Origin: Lentinula raphanica | Lineage: Eukaryota; Basidiomycota; Agaricomycetes; Agaricales; Omphalotaceae | Assembly: GCA_027919835.1 (NCBI GenBank) | Contig: JANVFP010000006.1 | Span: 248,001-312,000, forward strand | DNA length: 64,000 bases | Direction: 5' to 3' | Shown here: piece after piece, positions 48,824 through 60,001 of the stretch | Layout of the letters: each line of letters opens with the position of its first letter | How positions within the stretch are numbered: the stretch's first letter is position 1 | The notes under the pieces: model-generated | The model's database searches: none | What the model was told of the DNA's origin: nothing | What the model saw: the letters and a program-made list of their open reading frames with translations, nothing else | Position numbers and translations under genes: made by a program

Positions 48824-50178
48824 ATGGCGTACCGAGATCAATATGCTGGTCATCAGGAGTTTAACCCCTACTCAAATCCTCAACCACATGCATCTTACGA
48901 AGAGCCTCATGCTGCGGCCTTTGATAATTATGGACCAGGATACCAAGATACTGCGTACTCAGGTGCTGGTGAGTGCCGGTAATCATACGTTGTATTGTCC
49001 ATGGTAGACTTAACCCTTTCTCACCCTTTCACTCACAACACAGGGCCTACAAAGACTAGAGATCCTGACGAACTTAGTAGTGGCTTCGATAGAGGAGAAT
49101 TTGGTACACCTAGAGGAGAAAAGTGAGGGCTGGTTGTGCCTACTTTTGAACTGTCCACTAACGTTACGGGGTCAGGGCTCAGAATTTCAGCCAATATCGA
49201 CGGGAGTACAGAAGTGAAAACTTATGGACCAAGGTGCGTTGATTGTCCACTCGTTCATTTGCATTGGTGCTAAAAGACGAGCATATAGGGTGGACGAGTT
49301 TCATGCATAGGCAGATTCTGTTGTTGCACGCTGTTCATTGCCATCTTTCTAATTGTCAGCATAATCCTTGCACTTGCATTGGTACGGTATAAGGCCTCTG
49401 TATACCTACACATCGATTGATCACTTTTCTTCCAGTGGATTCGACCTCCTAGCATCGTGATTGGCACCGCAGGTTTAACATCAGCTGGAACAAGCGGGGT
49501 AACTATTCATAGCCTCCCAACACCCTGAGCATCCCACTAACCGACGGGCTAGATACAATTCCAAAGCAGCGGTATTATAGTACCTCTTGAAGTCAACATC
49601 AGCGTGAACAATCCCGATTATTTTTCCGTTGAGATGAAGAAAGTGACCCTGGACGTAAGTCTGGTTCTTTCCCCCTTTCATTACTGTGTCTCATCCTTCT
49701 TATCATTATTAGCTCACTTATCCACTGAACGGGAACGATACTGCTATCGGTAATGGCAGTACCAGCGACGTCACATTTCACTCTCACTCAAATACAACGT
49801 TCACGTTCCCATTCGAAATTGACTATCAATTCTCCTCGGATCCAAACTATTCCATCCTGCTTGATATGGCTTCCAAGTGCGGTTTGTTGGGAGGTACACA
49901 GTCAGATCTGACGATAGACTACAAGATCAATGTAAGCTTCCTGTATCCACTGCACAATTGCGCATTCTCACTGTCTCTCTGTTAAGGTCGACCTACGGGT
50001 TGTTATAATCCCGGTATCACCAACCATCAGCAATTCGTTCAGTATTTCTTGTCCGTTCGATGAATCTGATCTGCTGGTAAGTGATTGTTCTCTCGATTAT
50101 CTAGCCCACTGAAAAGCATGATTCGTTCAGAATTTCATCAAATCGCTTGGCTTGGATAGTCTCTCTGGATTACTCTAG
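48824..50178 (+). CDS. Single-pass membrane protein with LEA-2/NDR1-like extracytosolic domain
   Basis: The N-terminus is Tyr/Pro/Gly-rich and disordered (MAYRDQYAGHQEFNPYSNP). An Arg/Cys-rich juxtamembrane part (YRREYRSENLWTK, GRFCCCTLF) leads to one membrane helix (IAIFLIVSIILALALWI, about 49335-49440), then IRPPSIVIG. The following beta-rich domain (VPLEVNISVNNPDYFSVEM, LDLTYPL, FPFEIDY, LRVVIIPVSPTIS) fits the LEA-2/late-embryogenesis-abundant fold also used by plant NDR1-like proteins. Introns are short. It is probably in the plasma or vacuolar membrane; the ligand or role is unknown. Topology N-in/C-out is inferred from the basic residues before the helix. Confidence 0.68.
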
Positions 50179-50469
50179 TAGACAGTACTCATCCACTTCT
50201 TTTACATTGGCGAATTCGATACATAGGATCTATGGACTTACTATCTATTCAGACGATCAAACGCTCTTTGCGCTCGGACTTTTGTAGCAGCTCCGATGTA
50301 CTGTACTCATATTCCTACAATATCTCGTATAAGCTGGATAGACTCTGGAAATACAACGGTGTAATGAACGTCATCATAAGCTCCTTTCCATATTGACAAC
50401 CACGATGCTGTTCAGCCAACACAGCTCACACCCAACTTGTATCAGACTTCCATCTTAAAACTCAATCAG

Positions 50470-52368
50470 ATGGCTGTCGCCCTAGAAAAAATCGCGCCTC
50501 CTACAGATCTGACAGACTGTGATCAGCACACTCTCTTCCAGTACACCTTCAGACGACTTGCTGCGTACAGAAATGCTGCAGAATTATATGCTTTGGCGGA
50601 ATACCAGCTGTCTGCGTTACCTGAGGACAAGAAACAGCAGGTGAAGGACGAGTTCAGCACGTCTCTGAATAAGTGGGCGCAGGATTTCGCGAACAAGACA
50701 TACATGGTATGCGGTCAACCAGATGGAGGTACGCTATGTGGAAGAAACGCTCGAACCATCTTGAACACAGTCGGATAGATGAATCTCCTGAGCTAGATGA
50801 ATTCGCAGATACATCTATAGGTCAGTAAGTTTTCCATAGGATGACAAGTCCGTTGCAGAATTGACCATCCGTATTACATCTTAACAGGGGATCTACCTCC
50901 GTTTTCACCACAACGATTGGCAGCAGTACTTAACGCAGCTCTCTTCCTCAGTATCGCCGAGTCAAAGCAATATTCAGCTCGGACACGATCCTTCCTATTC
51001 GACAACATTCCAAAGGATTCCACTCCTGACGAGGAACTAATCGTCACCACTTTGAAGCACCCAGATCAAGCCCTCCAGGAAGCCCAAGGGAAAGCTGAAG
51101 CAAGCACCAAGGCTCATGCCTCCAGAGGCAAAACCCTTCGAATGGTAGGGATGGGCCTGGGAGCTGTTGCAGGCGGCGTACTGGTCGGTGTGACTGGAGG
51201 GCTCGCAGCGCCTCTGATCGGAGCGAGTATCACGACTATCCTCGGATGGCTTGGTATAGGTGGTACTGCAGCTGGCTTGTTGGCCAGCGGTCTAGCCGGA
51301 TCCTCCGCTATATGTGGTGCTCTTTTTGGCGTGTACGGAGCAAAATCCACGGCTAGCATGGTCGAGAGACATACGAGGGAGATAAGAGATCTTGCTATTC
51401 TTCCAGTGACCTCAAACACGAATGGAGACGAAACACTCGGGGTGCGTTTATGTATCAGTGGATGGCTGTCTTCAGAATCGGATGTCACCGAACCATGGTC
51501 TGTGTTCGGAGGAGATGATACACTCGCTCTGAGATGGGTCCGTACCTTCTCATATTTCCATGCACGGGTCTCATTTTTTGATAGGAAGTGAAAGCATTGG
51601 AAGAACTTTCGGATGCATTGTATACGCTCATTAAGACCAATACTATGAAATATCTCAGAGCGGAAATCATCAGACATACGGTTTTCGCATCCCTTCTGGC
51701 ATCTCTTGGTCCAATCGCCTTGTTGAAGGTTGGGGAAATCATCGGTCCGCACTTTCACGACGAAATATTTGCAGGTCTCTTATTCCTCTCGCTCAGATAA
51801 TCCTTGGATGAATACCAAAGCGTTAGCGTTCAAGGCCGGTGCCGTTCTGGGTGAACTGCTGTCAAATCGAGTCTTCGGAAATCGACCAGTCACTCTTGTT
51901 GGATATTCATTCGGCTCAGTTGTGATTCTCGAAGCACTGAAGCGCGTTGCATCCCGCCCTCCTTCTGAGACGTTGGGCCTAATACAAGATGTTTATCTAT
52001 TCGGCACTCCCGCATCCACCGATCCAGCGCTCTGGTCTAGTGTACGGCGAGTAGTCACTGGCAGACTCATCAATGGCTATGCTAGCCAGGACTATGTTCT
52101 GGCGGTCCTCTCACGAGCGACAGACGTGACTTGGAAAGTGGCCGGTCTACACCCCGTCGATGTTCAGGGAGTCGAGAATGTTCACTTCGAAGATATCGAT
52201 GGTCATACTAAATGGAAAGGAAAGATCGGGGAATGCCTGAGAAGGGTTGGTGCGGTAGGGATTGAGGACGAAAAGGTGGAGGCCCAGTTGAGAAACACCT
52301 CTACCATAGACAAAGATGTAGAAATGACTGCAGAGGAAGCACAAGAAATCTCAGCAAAAGGATTGTAA
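50470..52368 (+). CDS. DUF726 family protein (TMCO4/Mil1-like), alpha/beta hydrolase fold
   Basis: The protein is about 560 residues. The N-terminal helical part includes DQHTLFQYTFRRLAAYRNAA. A Gly-rich double membrane segment follows (MVGMGLGAVAGGVLVGV, then GIGGTAAGLLASGLAGSSA, about 51140-51320), as expected in DUF726. Then comes the hydrolase-like part with the nucleophile elbow TLVGYSFGSVVI (Ser in GYSFG, near 51900-51915), YLFGTPASTDPALW and WKVAGLHPVDVQGVENVHF (His). Ser, Asp and His candidates are present. Yeast Mil1 and human TMCO4 are membrane-associated, with poorly defined roles. In-frame codons extend upstream (LTPNLYQTSILKLNQ), so a short 5' exon is likely and the true start may be near 50.3-50.4 kb. 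Confidence 0.82.
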
Positions 52369-52686
52369 CTTGTAGAACTCAGATATGGACTCCACATTTC
52401 GAATTCGCCCTGGCACTGTGCACAGGATTGCCTAAAGGGAATCACCGGGACGATTGACTGGAGTGACGAATCTGAGCGGCGAGAAGAGCTCACTCATCTT
52501 TGCGGGATGGAGTGACGCGGATAGCTGCCGAGTTCCGAATTCCGAATCCGATAAGACCGAACGCATCACGCGATCACGTGCTCCATTACTCACTCTCTTC
52601 CCGCCAATCTCCATCGGAATGATATAAAAACCGTAACTGTGAAAATCAATGACCTCTGTCCGTTATTTATTCTCTTACGCTCAGCA
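52369..52686. other. Promoter region of the sulfur transporter
   Basis: 318 bp between tandem genes. No gene seen. Confidence 0.5.
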
Positions 52687-53958
52687 ATGTCTACTCCCAC
52701 TCCGCTCACGTCTGTACTTGGAGGAATTGGTCTATCTCTTCCGGTATATTCATTGATGATCTTGAACGGCAACGTATTCGGAATATCCGGTTTCGTGCAT
52801 CGGGCTGTACGTGGAAATAAGGAGGCTATGATAGCGACTATAGGATTGATCACTGGAGGAGTTATCGTTGGGGCAATCGAAGGAAAAGGACCGGAAACGA
52901 GCTCACTGTCGTTACCGGGCCTGTTGCTCTCTGGATTCCTGGTCGGATTAGGAACGAAGGTGATCTTGAATCGTTATTTTGAAGTTGAAAAACCTGTTGA
53001 TGCCGAACCTTTCCAGTTATCGAATGGATGCACGTCTGGGTACGCGATGAACGCGTTCTGATACTTCCGGTCCTTCTCTAATGTTGATGAATAGACATAT
53101 GCTCGCCGGACTGTCGCGTTTTTCCAAGAGGTACGTACTACAAGTATGTGCATCTCAGAGTATTCTGGTTCATCAAAATGCAGGTCTATCGCTGCTACTG
53201 CTATCTTTTTCTGCACGGCCGTCGCCACAACCAAGCTGCTACATCCCCGGACGCATTTACCCACAAACCTACCTGACTATAGCCTGAATACCACAGACAA
53301 AACCTTGCTCATGACTCAAACCATTCCACTATTAATCTCTGTGTTATTATACAGCTATGTCCGTCATCTATGTCCATCAACCCCATTATGATGCTCATAT
53401 ATGCGCAGGCATCAATGTCATACTTCAACCCAGATCACCATACAAACCCGAAAGGACGCGAACTTCGACCTGTCGCCCGTCTTATAGCTCTCATGTCTAC
53501 CACCGTCGAGTTTGCACTGGCGTTACGACTGTCCAACCTAGCCGACCCGAAGAAAGTGACGGCCTTTCTACTCTTACCTTCTCATCCAGCTTTCGACCCT
53601 TCTTTGGCCTTCCTTGCTATCGGGGCCTTACCGTTAGGTGCAGTTCTCTATCATCTTTTCCGCAATTCAGAACAAGCTGCTTTGGGAGGCCCATGGGCAA
53701 TTCCTAAAGCCGGACATGTCGATTCAAGACTCGTACTGGGATCTGTATTGTTTGGTATCGGATGGGGTACCTCGGGGCTTTGTCGTACGTCCATGTCATT
53801 CGTTCTTCTCTCAAGCTCCTCGATAAACCGATTTTGTTCTTTCCCCAGCTGGACCGGCCGTCATCAATCTCGGGCGTGCATTGTCGACTGGAAGCCCGCT
53901 TGCGAACTGGCTGTACTGGTCGTGTGCTTTCGTTATCGGTGGTCTTTGCGTAAATTAA
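52687..53958 (+). CDS. YeeE/YedE-type membrane protein, probable thiosulfate/sulfur transporter
   Basis: Multi-spanning membrane protein of about 325 residues. The first half carries LPGLLLSGFLVGLGTK|LSNGCTSG|HMLAGLSRFSKR, the YeeE/YedE signature with its conserved Cys (introns at about 52962-53018 and 53039-53096). The second half has the matching pseudo-repeat SVLFGIGWGTSGLC|PGPAVINLGRAL (intron near 53785-53847), also with a Cys. Bacterial TsuA of this family takes up thiosulfate and uses such Cys residues. Fungal members are usually described as sulfur transporters by homology only. The two halves correspond to a fused bacterial YeeE/DUF6691 pair. It is 1.6 kb from MET8. Confidence 0.85.
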
Positions 53959-54184
53959 TTATGTTCAGCCATCGTTACTTCTAACATCCTGCATAACATT
54001 AAACTTAACTTTAGATATTTATGTATAGGATCATGTCCTCGGAATTTGGATAGTTTACCATACAAACCACTTTTATGCCTAGTTGGACACCACAGATTAA
54101 TACATCGACGTTTTGTGACCTTTAGGATACAAGGGCGGCCGAACTATCTGAGATACAGTTATCAAACAATGTACAGAGAAGTCC

Positions 54185-55426
54185 TCAAGATGCGACAGCA
54201 ACTGACGAAGTGACAGGTGTTGGTGGCTTTGAAGCCTTTGACCGACCCCATTTGACAGCCACACGCTGTCCGTCGATTTCAAGCCCATTAGCCCAAGCCT
54301 CTGCGGCACGTTCACAAGTATCCCGTTCTTTGAAATTGACAAAGGCACATCTGTGAAAGGGTGAATATCTGAAAGCAAATATCACATCGTGAGGTGTATA
54401 AGCTTACCTCGACTTGGCAACATGCACAACTGATTTGAGTTCTGCAGGCTGCACCGTTGGTAATGACCTCAGCACTTGAGTACGTATCGACAGTTCCGTT
54501 GAGTCCGGTGAGAGGGAAGACAAGAAAAGGGAGGTCTGATGTAAAGTAATTTATCAATCATGAAGGCAGAGCAGCGTGGTTCTCGCAACGTACAATGTTT
54601 TGATCTTCTGGTGGTTTGAGACCCTGACTCTCAGCATGAGCTCCCAAAATCTTTCTCGCTACAGGATCATTGTGACCATGATACCGGTCTTGTATATTCT
54701 GGTGTGCAAGTTCGTTGTCGACGGGTTTTTCGTGTCGATATGGACACTCGGCACCACGGGTGCATTCCCCTTTAACGAAGAACGAACATATCTTCGGTCG
54801 GTTCCGTTTGTAATAAGGATCTGTCCGTGCCAATTGTTTCAGCATTTCTTTGCCTGCAGATTGTGCTTTGCTAGTATCGAGCCCTGATTTATTGCCATCG
54901 AGCTGAAAGAAGTCAGGAGTGGACTTAAGATAGATCAAACAGGATTACACACCTTTCCCTCCATATTCTGAGCGTAATACTCCCGGTTAATATCGCTCGT
55001 GGGTGCTTCGTTTACAAAGCCCAATGCAGTGTCCCGAACCTGCGTCGGCAGCCCATACTCTAGATCGAGAAGACATGTTTGGCAAACATTCTTAATCTTT
55101 GCACATGTCTGACAGATAACGGTCGTTTTGAAACGCATGCCCGAACCTGGATTCCAGCGGAAGACGGTGAACGGCCGAGCGCAGGTACCACAGGAGCGGC
55201 CGAATTCTTGTTTGGACTAGGGAGTATCGTTGAGATTGGCTTTTCTTAGATGATTCTCAGGGCTGATCTTACCATCCTAATGAAAGGATTATCTCCCAAA
55301 CCTGATAAGCGTTGAATAACATTACAACAGACGAAGAGGAGCTGTATTAAACGCACAAGTTTCACATAAAACCGGAAATTCACTTTGCTCCCATCCGGCC
55401 TTGTTGATATCTAATTTTGGAGGCAT
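54185..55426 (-). CDS. SLT11: Pre-mRNA-splicing factor Slt11/Cwf5 (RBM22)
   Basis: Component of the spliceosomal NineTeen-complex-associated group, contacting U6 and the intron. An N-terminal zinc region shows [43 protein letters not shown] and [14 protein letters not shown], all diagnostic of RBM22/Slt11. The CCCH finger is [20 protein letters not shown] (about 54730-54790). The RRM starts after an intron ([17 protein letters not shown], 54490-54540) and ends [10 protein letters not shown]. It is about 360 residues. It is divergent from MET8 with 160 bp between ATGs. It stops after SSVAVAS, a short tail. Confidence 0.93.
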
Positions 55427-55586
55427 GACTGAGGATTTGACGAAAGTTTTGAAAAGAGAACAATGTGGTGAAGGTCCAAGGAGCGCGTCTTAGCTAATTG
55501 ACCAGGGACCGATTACTAATTTCTCGCTTTCTCATCTATCAACCAACTTGAACTTGGCTTATACCTGCTTATACCCGTCTCGCCAA

Positions 55587-56459
55587 ATGCAAAGTGTATC
55601 CGAAATCGACCATCTCTCCCCTGGTGGAGGCTCTCTCATGATAGCCTGGCAACTCAAGGGTAAACGTGTTCTTCTCGTCGGTGGAGGAGAAGTAGCCGCT
55701 TCACGCATCGGTCATCTTCTCGGAGCAGACGCCCATATAACTATCCTGTCTCCCGAAAAAGGTCTTGTCTCTGCTACCAAGGACTACATCGCAAAATACC
55801 CGCAGCGCATCACCTACTATGACAGGCGTTTTACTGGACCCGCCGAACTACACAAGATGGATCTAGTCCTCACAGCGATCGACAGTCCTGTTGCTAGTAG
55901 AGAAATTGTCGAACTCTGTCGACAAGCCAAAATTCCTGTGAACGCTGCTGATATTCCCGAACTCTGCGACTTCTACTTTGGTGCTCAGATACGCGACGGG
56001 CCTTTGCAGATCATGATATCTTCGAACGGAAACGGTCCTCGTATCTCTGCTCTCATCAAGGAAAGGGTACAGGCTAGTCTCGGAGGATACGAAGGGCTCG
56101 CCATTGCAAAGATTGGGCAGCTTCGCGCAGAGTTGAAGGAGCGTGTGCCAGAGATAGGTGGGGCTGTTGGTCGAAGACGAATGAAGTGGATGTCGAGAAT
56201 CTGCAATGATTGGCCTTTGATAGACTTTACAGCTCTTGACGACACGACTAGGCAAAAACTGCTTGATGTAGGCTGGGAGCAGGATCGTGTACCGACTTTT
56301 GCAGAGGTCTGCGAGAAGCCCAAGCCTTCGGTCACACGAACGCCTAATCAAGGCGGGATGTCGAGCTCCAAAACACGGTCTAGTCTCTTGATTCCTATCG
56401 CCAACTTTGTTGCTGGAGCTGTCTTCATGGCAGCTGTGTTGCTCGCACGCCAACGATAG
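55587..56459 (+). CDS. MET8: Siroheme synthase Met8 (precorrin-2 dehydrogenase/ferrochelatase) with C-terminal membrane segment
   Basis: Single-exon gene of 290 residues. Met8 makes siroheme, the cofactor of sulfite reductase, from precorrin-2. The NAD-binding Rossmann motif is KRVLLVGGGEVAASRIGHLL. VLTAIDSPVASREIVELC, KIPVNAADIPELCDFYFGA and MISSNGNGPRISALIKERV are typical Met8 stretches; the Asp in AADIPE aligns with the catalytic Asp region. After the core the protein has a Ser/Lys-rich linker and a hydrophobic segment (LIPIANFVAGAVFMAAVLLA) followed by RQR at the very end, suggesting a tail anchor. An upstream in-frame stretch lacks an ATG, so MQSVSEIDH is the start. Confidence 0.93.
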   Translation: MQSVSEIDHLSPGGGSLMIAWQLKGKRVLLVGGGEVAASRIGHLLGADAHITILSPEKGLVSATKDYIAKYPQRITYYDRRFTGPAELHKMDLVLTAIDSPVASREIVELCRQAKIPVNAADIPELCDFYFGAQIRDGPLQIMISSNGNGPRISALIKERVQASLGGYEGLAIAKIGQLRAELKERVPEIGGAVGRRRMKWMSRICNDWPLIDFTALDDTTRQKLLDVGWEQDRVPTFAEVCEKPKPSVTRTPNQGGMSSSKTRSSLLIPIANFVAGAVFMAAVLLARQR

Positions 56460-56615
56460 CCTTCTGTTACGCAGTTCAGAGACACAACATTCTTCATACC
56501 CGGCCTGGAATCACAGTGGAATCACAGCAATTTACATAGGTTATAACTGTAATAGATATTACCCCAGAGCAATGTATACAATACTTTTGTAGAGCAAGAA
56601 GTCGCTAGTCACTTC

Positions 56616-58083
56616 CTAAGCAAGTTCCCTGTTGGCATTGACATAACCGGTGCCATAGCAAGAATACACAAGATTTGACGAATCGAGTTTTGTTGGGTCC
56701 GAAGGGGTTATCTTGAAAGATGTTCCAAAAAAGTCCCGGATATCTCTAAGAAATTGTATCCTGCAGAAATGGATATCAGTCAACACCGACTTGCATGCGA
56801 GGGGTACAGCAGAACGAACGTTCTAGGTGTGGGTTCAGACATTCGACAACGCCCCACATCTTCGCTACCCAACACCATCATGAGTAGAACTAATGACTGG
56901 TGTTTCTCGTCGACACATCCTCCTTTGCTAATTTCTGACAACAAGGCACGGGTTGCCTGTAGCGCAATATCTTCAGGAGCAACACCAGGCTTCGATGTTG
57001 CTTCAGAGCAGAATAGAGCAGACGTAGTCGATTCAGCCAAGAGGCTCAGGGCATAACCAGGAGACCTGGATATCATTGTGAGCTTGATACAAAGGATGCA
57101 ACAGAAGTAGATCTCACTTTCCGCTTTCCTCTCCTTTGTAAACATCGGAATATAGATATATGTCCGGTATATAGCGATTCAGTATCGATCTTGCAGATTC
57201 AATCATGCGATTTGAGAACTGGGGATTAACACGAACAGCATGCCTGTCATATATAGATTAGGAGAACGGATGCAGCAAACAACATTATAACATACGAAAT
57301 CCCTCTTATCCGTTTGATTTTTCCTGGTTCTACAAAATTCAGCGTCTTGACCTGTTTAACGATGGGGCAGAGAAATTGGACTTCGCCTCCACCCCCTGGA
57401 GGCGCTCCTCGTTTCTTGATCTGTCGCATATGAGCACCATCTTCGGTCGTGAGGACTGATGGGACATACCCGGAGTTCCAAGCCATCCGAAATCCCAAAC
57501 AGCTGCAGATGAGGAAGCGTGACTGTCCTTATTAAATCTGCCTAATCATAAGCGTCAAATGAGGGCTGCAAAAGTAATCGACATGGTTACCGAAAGGTCA
57601 TTGTCATCCGTTGTTATTCCACGCAATGTGAGTTGAACAGGGCGTTTGGCAAATGGAGCAAGCATGATTATCGGTTCAAGAAAGTACCCAACCGATCTTG
57701 AAAGAGGACAGTCATGGATCAATGGCCCGCCTGCAATTATTCCAGGTTTCAGCAGGATTGCAGTACCTGTTATAAGCTGCTGAGATCTCGAAGACTAAGA
57801 ACCGGACAAATGTACGCACCTGTAACAGATATCTCGATAACCGTTCCATTCGTGACCTTCTCCAGTAATCTTAGCAGATTCACTTCAAAATCTACACAGA
57901 AGGAGGTTAGTACTGCACGTCCACGGTGACCAGAAAAGATCATGAATAACCTCGAAGACCAGGATTTTTATCCTCCGAGCGTATTCCGGTAATCTTGACT
58001 GGCTTCCCACTGAGGATAGATAGGACCAGACGATACCTGAAGTACTTGTGGCTGCTGTGTTCGAGGACAGAGCCAACGGCCAT
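56616..58083 (-). CDS. RCL1: Rcl1, RNA 3'-terminal phosphate cyclase-like 18S rRNA processing factor
   Basis: Nucleolar protein of the SSU processome that with Bms1 helps cleave pre-rRNA at site A2. Landmarks in order are FRYRLVLSILSGKPVKITGI, GTVIEISVTG, IIAGGPLIHDCPLSRSVGYF, IKKRGAPPGGGGEVQFLCPI (the Rcl1/RtcA GG block, about 57370-57420) and KRIRGISYAVRVNPQFS. Then come LLAESTTSALFCSEATSKPG and LLMMVLGSEDVGR, with the last exon ending SCYGTGYVNANRELA. RtcA's catalytic His region is not expected in Rcl1. Several introns. It diverges from UBA3 with 149 bp between start codons. Confidence 0.93.
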
Positions 58084-58232
58084 AACGGAAAGAGAAAGAG
58101 ATGCAAAAATATAAATTGGGCGTCTAAATATCCACGAGATCGACCACAACGTGAATCGCTGACTGTTCACTTTTCTCCAATTCTTTGTCCTTTTTCAACG
58201 TTACTATTTCTTTGTGCTCATTCTCGTGAACG

Positions 58233-59882
58233 ATGGCTGACGCCCAAGAAAATCACGACTGGGAAGGACGTTACTATCACATAGACCAAATACTCGATGC
58301 TCCGGGGCCTCGCACGGACGAGGGCTTCATGGCTGGAGAGGGTGTACGCGTCTTTCGTCTGCTCATTTGAATGACATTGAACAACTATTCCAGGTCAAAG
58401 ACTTCCTTAGAAATCAAGCCAAAATCCTTGTCATTGGCGCAGGTGGACTAGGATGTGAAATCCTCGCCAATCTGGCTTTGAGTGGATTCAAGGATATTCA
58501 TGTCATCGATATGGACACCATTGATATCAGTAATTTGAATCGACAGTTCCTGTTCAGGTAAATATCCAGCTTGTCTGCTGCTCAAACACACTCACTTGAA
58601 CATCAGACAGAAAGATGTCGGCAAATCCAAGGCGATCGTAGCGGCCGAGTTCATTATGAATCGCGTTCCCGGAGTCAAGGTCACACCGTGAGTTCTTATC
58701 CAGTCACTTTCCTATGAGAATAATCAGCAAAGAGGACCAGATACTTCGGGAAAATTCAAGACAAAGACGATGATTATTACCTCCAGTTCAATCTGGTAAT
58801 CTGCGGTCTGGACTCGGTTGAGGCGCGACGTTGGATAAACGCCACTTTGGTCAATCTCGTAGATCCTGAAAACCCAGAGAGCTTGAAGCCTCTGATTGAC
58901 GGCGGTACTGAAGGTGCGTCTGATTGGACGTATCTTTACCTCATGAACCTGATCTCAGTTCTCCAGGATTCAAGGGACAAGCTCGTGTCATTCTCCCAAC
59001 CATTACTTCTTGCTATGAATGCTCTCTTGATATGCTGAACAAACCAACTGCTTTTCCTATTTGTACGATTGCAAACACTCCACGACTTCCAGAACACTGC
59101 ATCGAATGGGCTTCGGTTCTTGAATGGCCCCGAGTTCATGGTGGTAAGATAGTATTCCACTTGCGTGTCAATCCTTTGGCTCATGTTCTACAGACAAGAA
59201 GATGGACACTGATGACCCGGATCACATTACCTGGCTATATACCATTGCAGCGGCGCGAGCCAAGGAATTCAACATCGAGGGCGTTACTTGGTCATTGACA
59301 CAAGGAGTTGTCAAAAACATCATTCCAGCCATTGCTTCAACAAATGCTATAATCGCTGGTACGCTCTCGAATTTCGCTCCATTGCAGTCGTTCTAGAGCT
59401 CAGTGCATTTGATAGCTTCTTGTTGCAATGAAGCTTTCAAAATTGCGACTAGTTCTGCTGCGTATCTGAACAACTATTTCATGTTGATTGGTATAGAAGG
59501 CGTATACTCTTACACATTCGAGCATGAGAAGAAGAGCAATTGTCCTGTTTGTGGAGGAGATTCTGTATCTCTATCGATCAAACCTGATATGACACTGGAA
59601 GAACTCATTGACTTGCTGACCGAAAGACAAGATATGTGGGTCACCTCCGTTTCTTGTACTTTCAAAGGCGACTTCTGACACAATCATGACAGCCAAATCA
59701 AGAACCCTTCATTATCGACGCCTACTAAACAACTATATCTCCGAGCACCACCGCAGTTGGAGGAGGCCACACGTCCCAATCTATTCAAGACAATGTCAAG
59801 CTTGATTCCAGATGGAGGTGAAGTGACTGTAACAGCAGGGACCTTGCCCTTCAGTCTTTCTCTTGATATATCCTATACTTGA
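58233..59882 (+). CDS. UBA3: NEDD8-activating enzyme E1 catalytic subunit Uba3
   Basis: Activates NEDD8/Rub1 for cullin modification together with Ula1/NAE1. The ATP-binding Rossmann motif is [20 protein letters not shown]. It is followed by [20 protein letters not shown] (the Asp pair contacting ATP), the [14 protein letters not shown] helix and [14 protein letters not shown]. The zinc site is CYECSLDML. The catalytic Cys lies in [20 protein letters not shown], across the intron near 58970. A second zinc Cys pair is CPVCGG, and the C-terminal ubiquitin-like E2-binding fold begins [12 protein letters not shown]. All features are intact over about ten small exons. Confidence 0.94.
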
Positions 59883-60001
59883 ATCTGTCTCGTTTTGATA
59901 TATCGTATGGCATATAGGCTTTCAAAATTCAAATGATAGAGGTCCTCTTGCATAAATACCTGTCGCAGACGTTAGATTGAAGTACATAGAGATCAAGTAA
60001 T

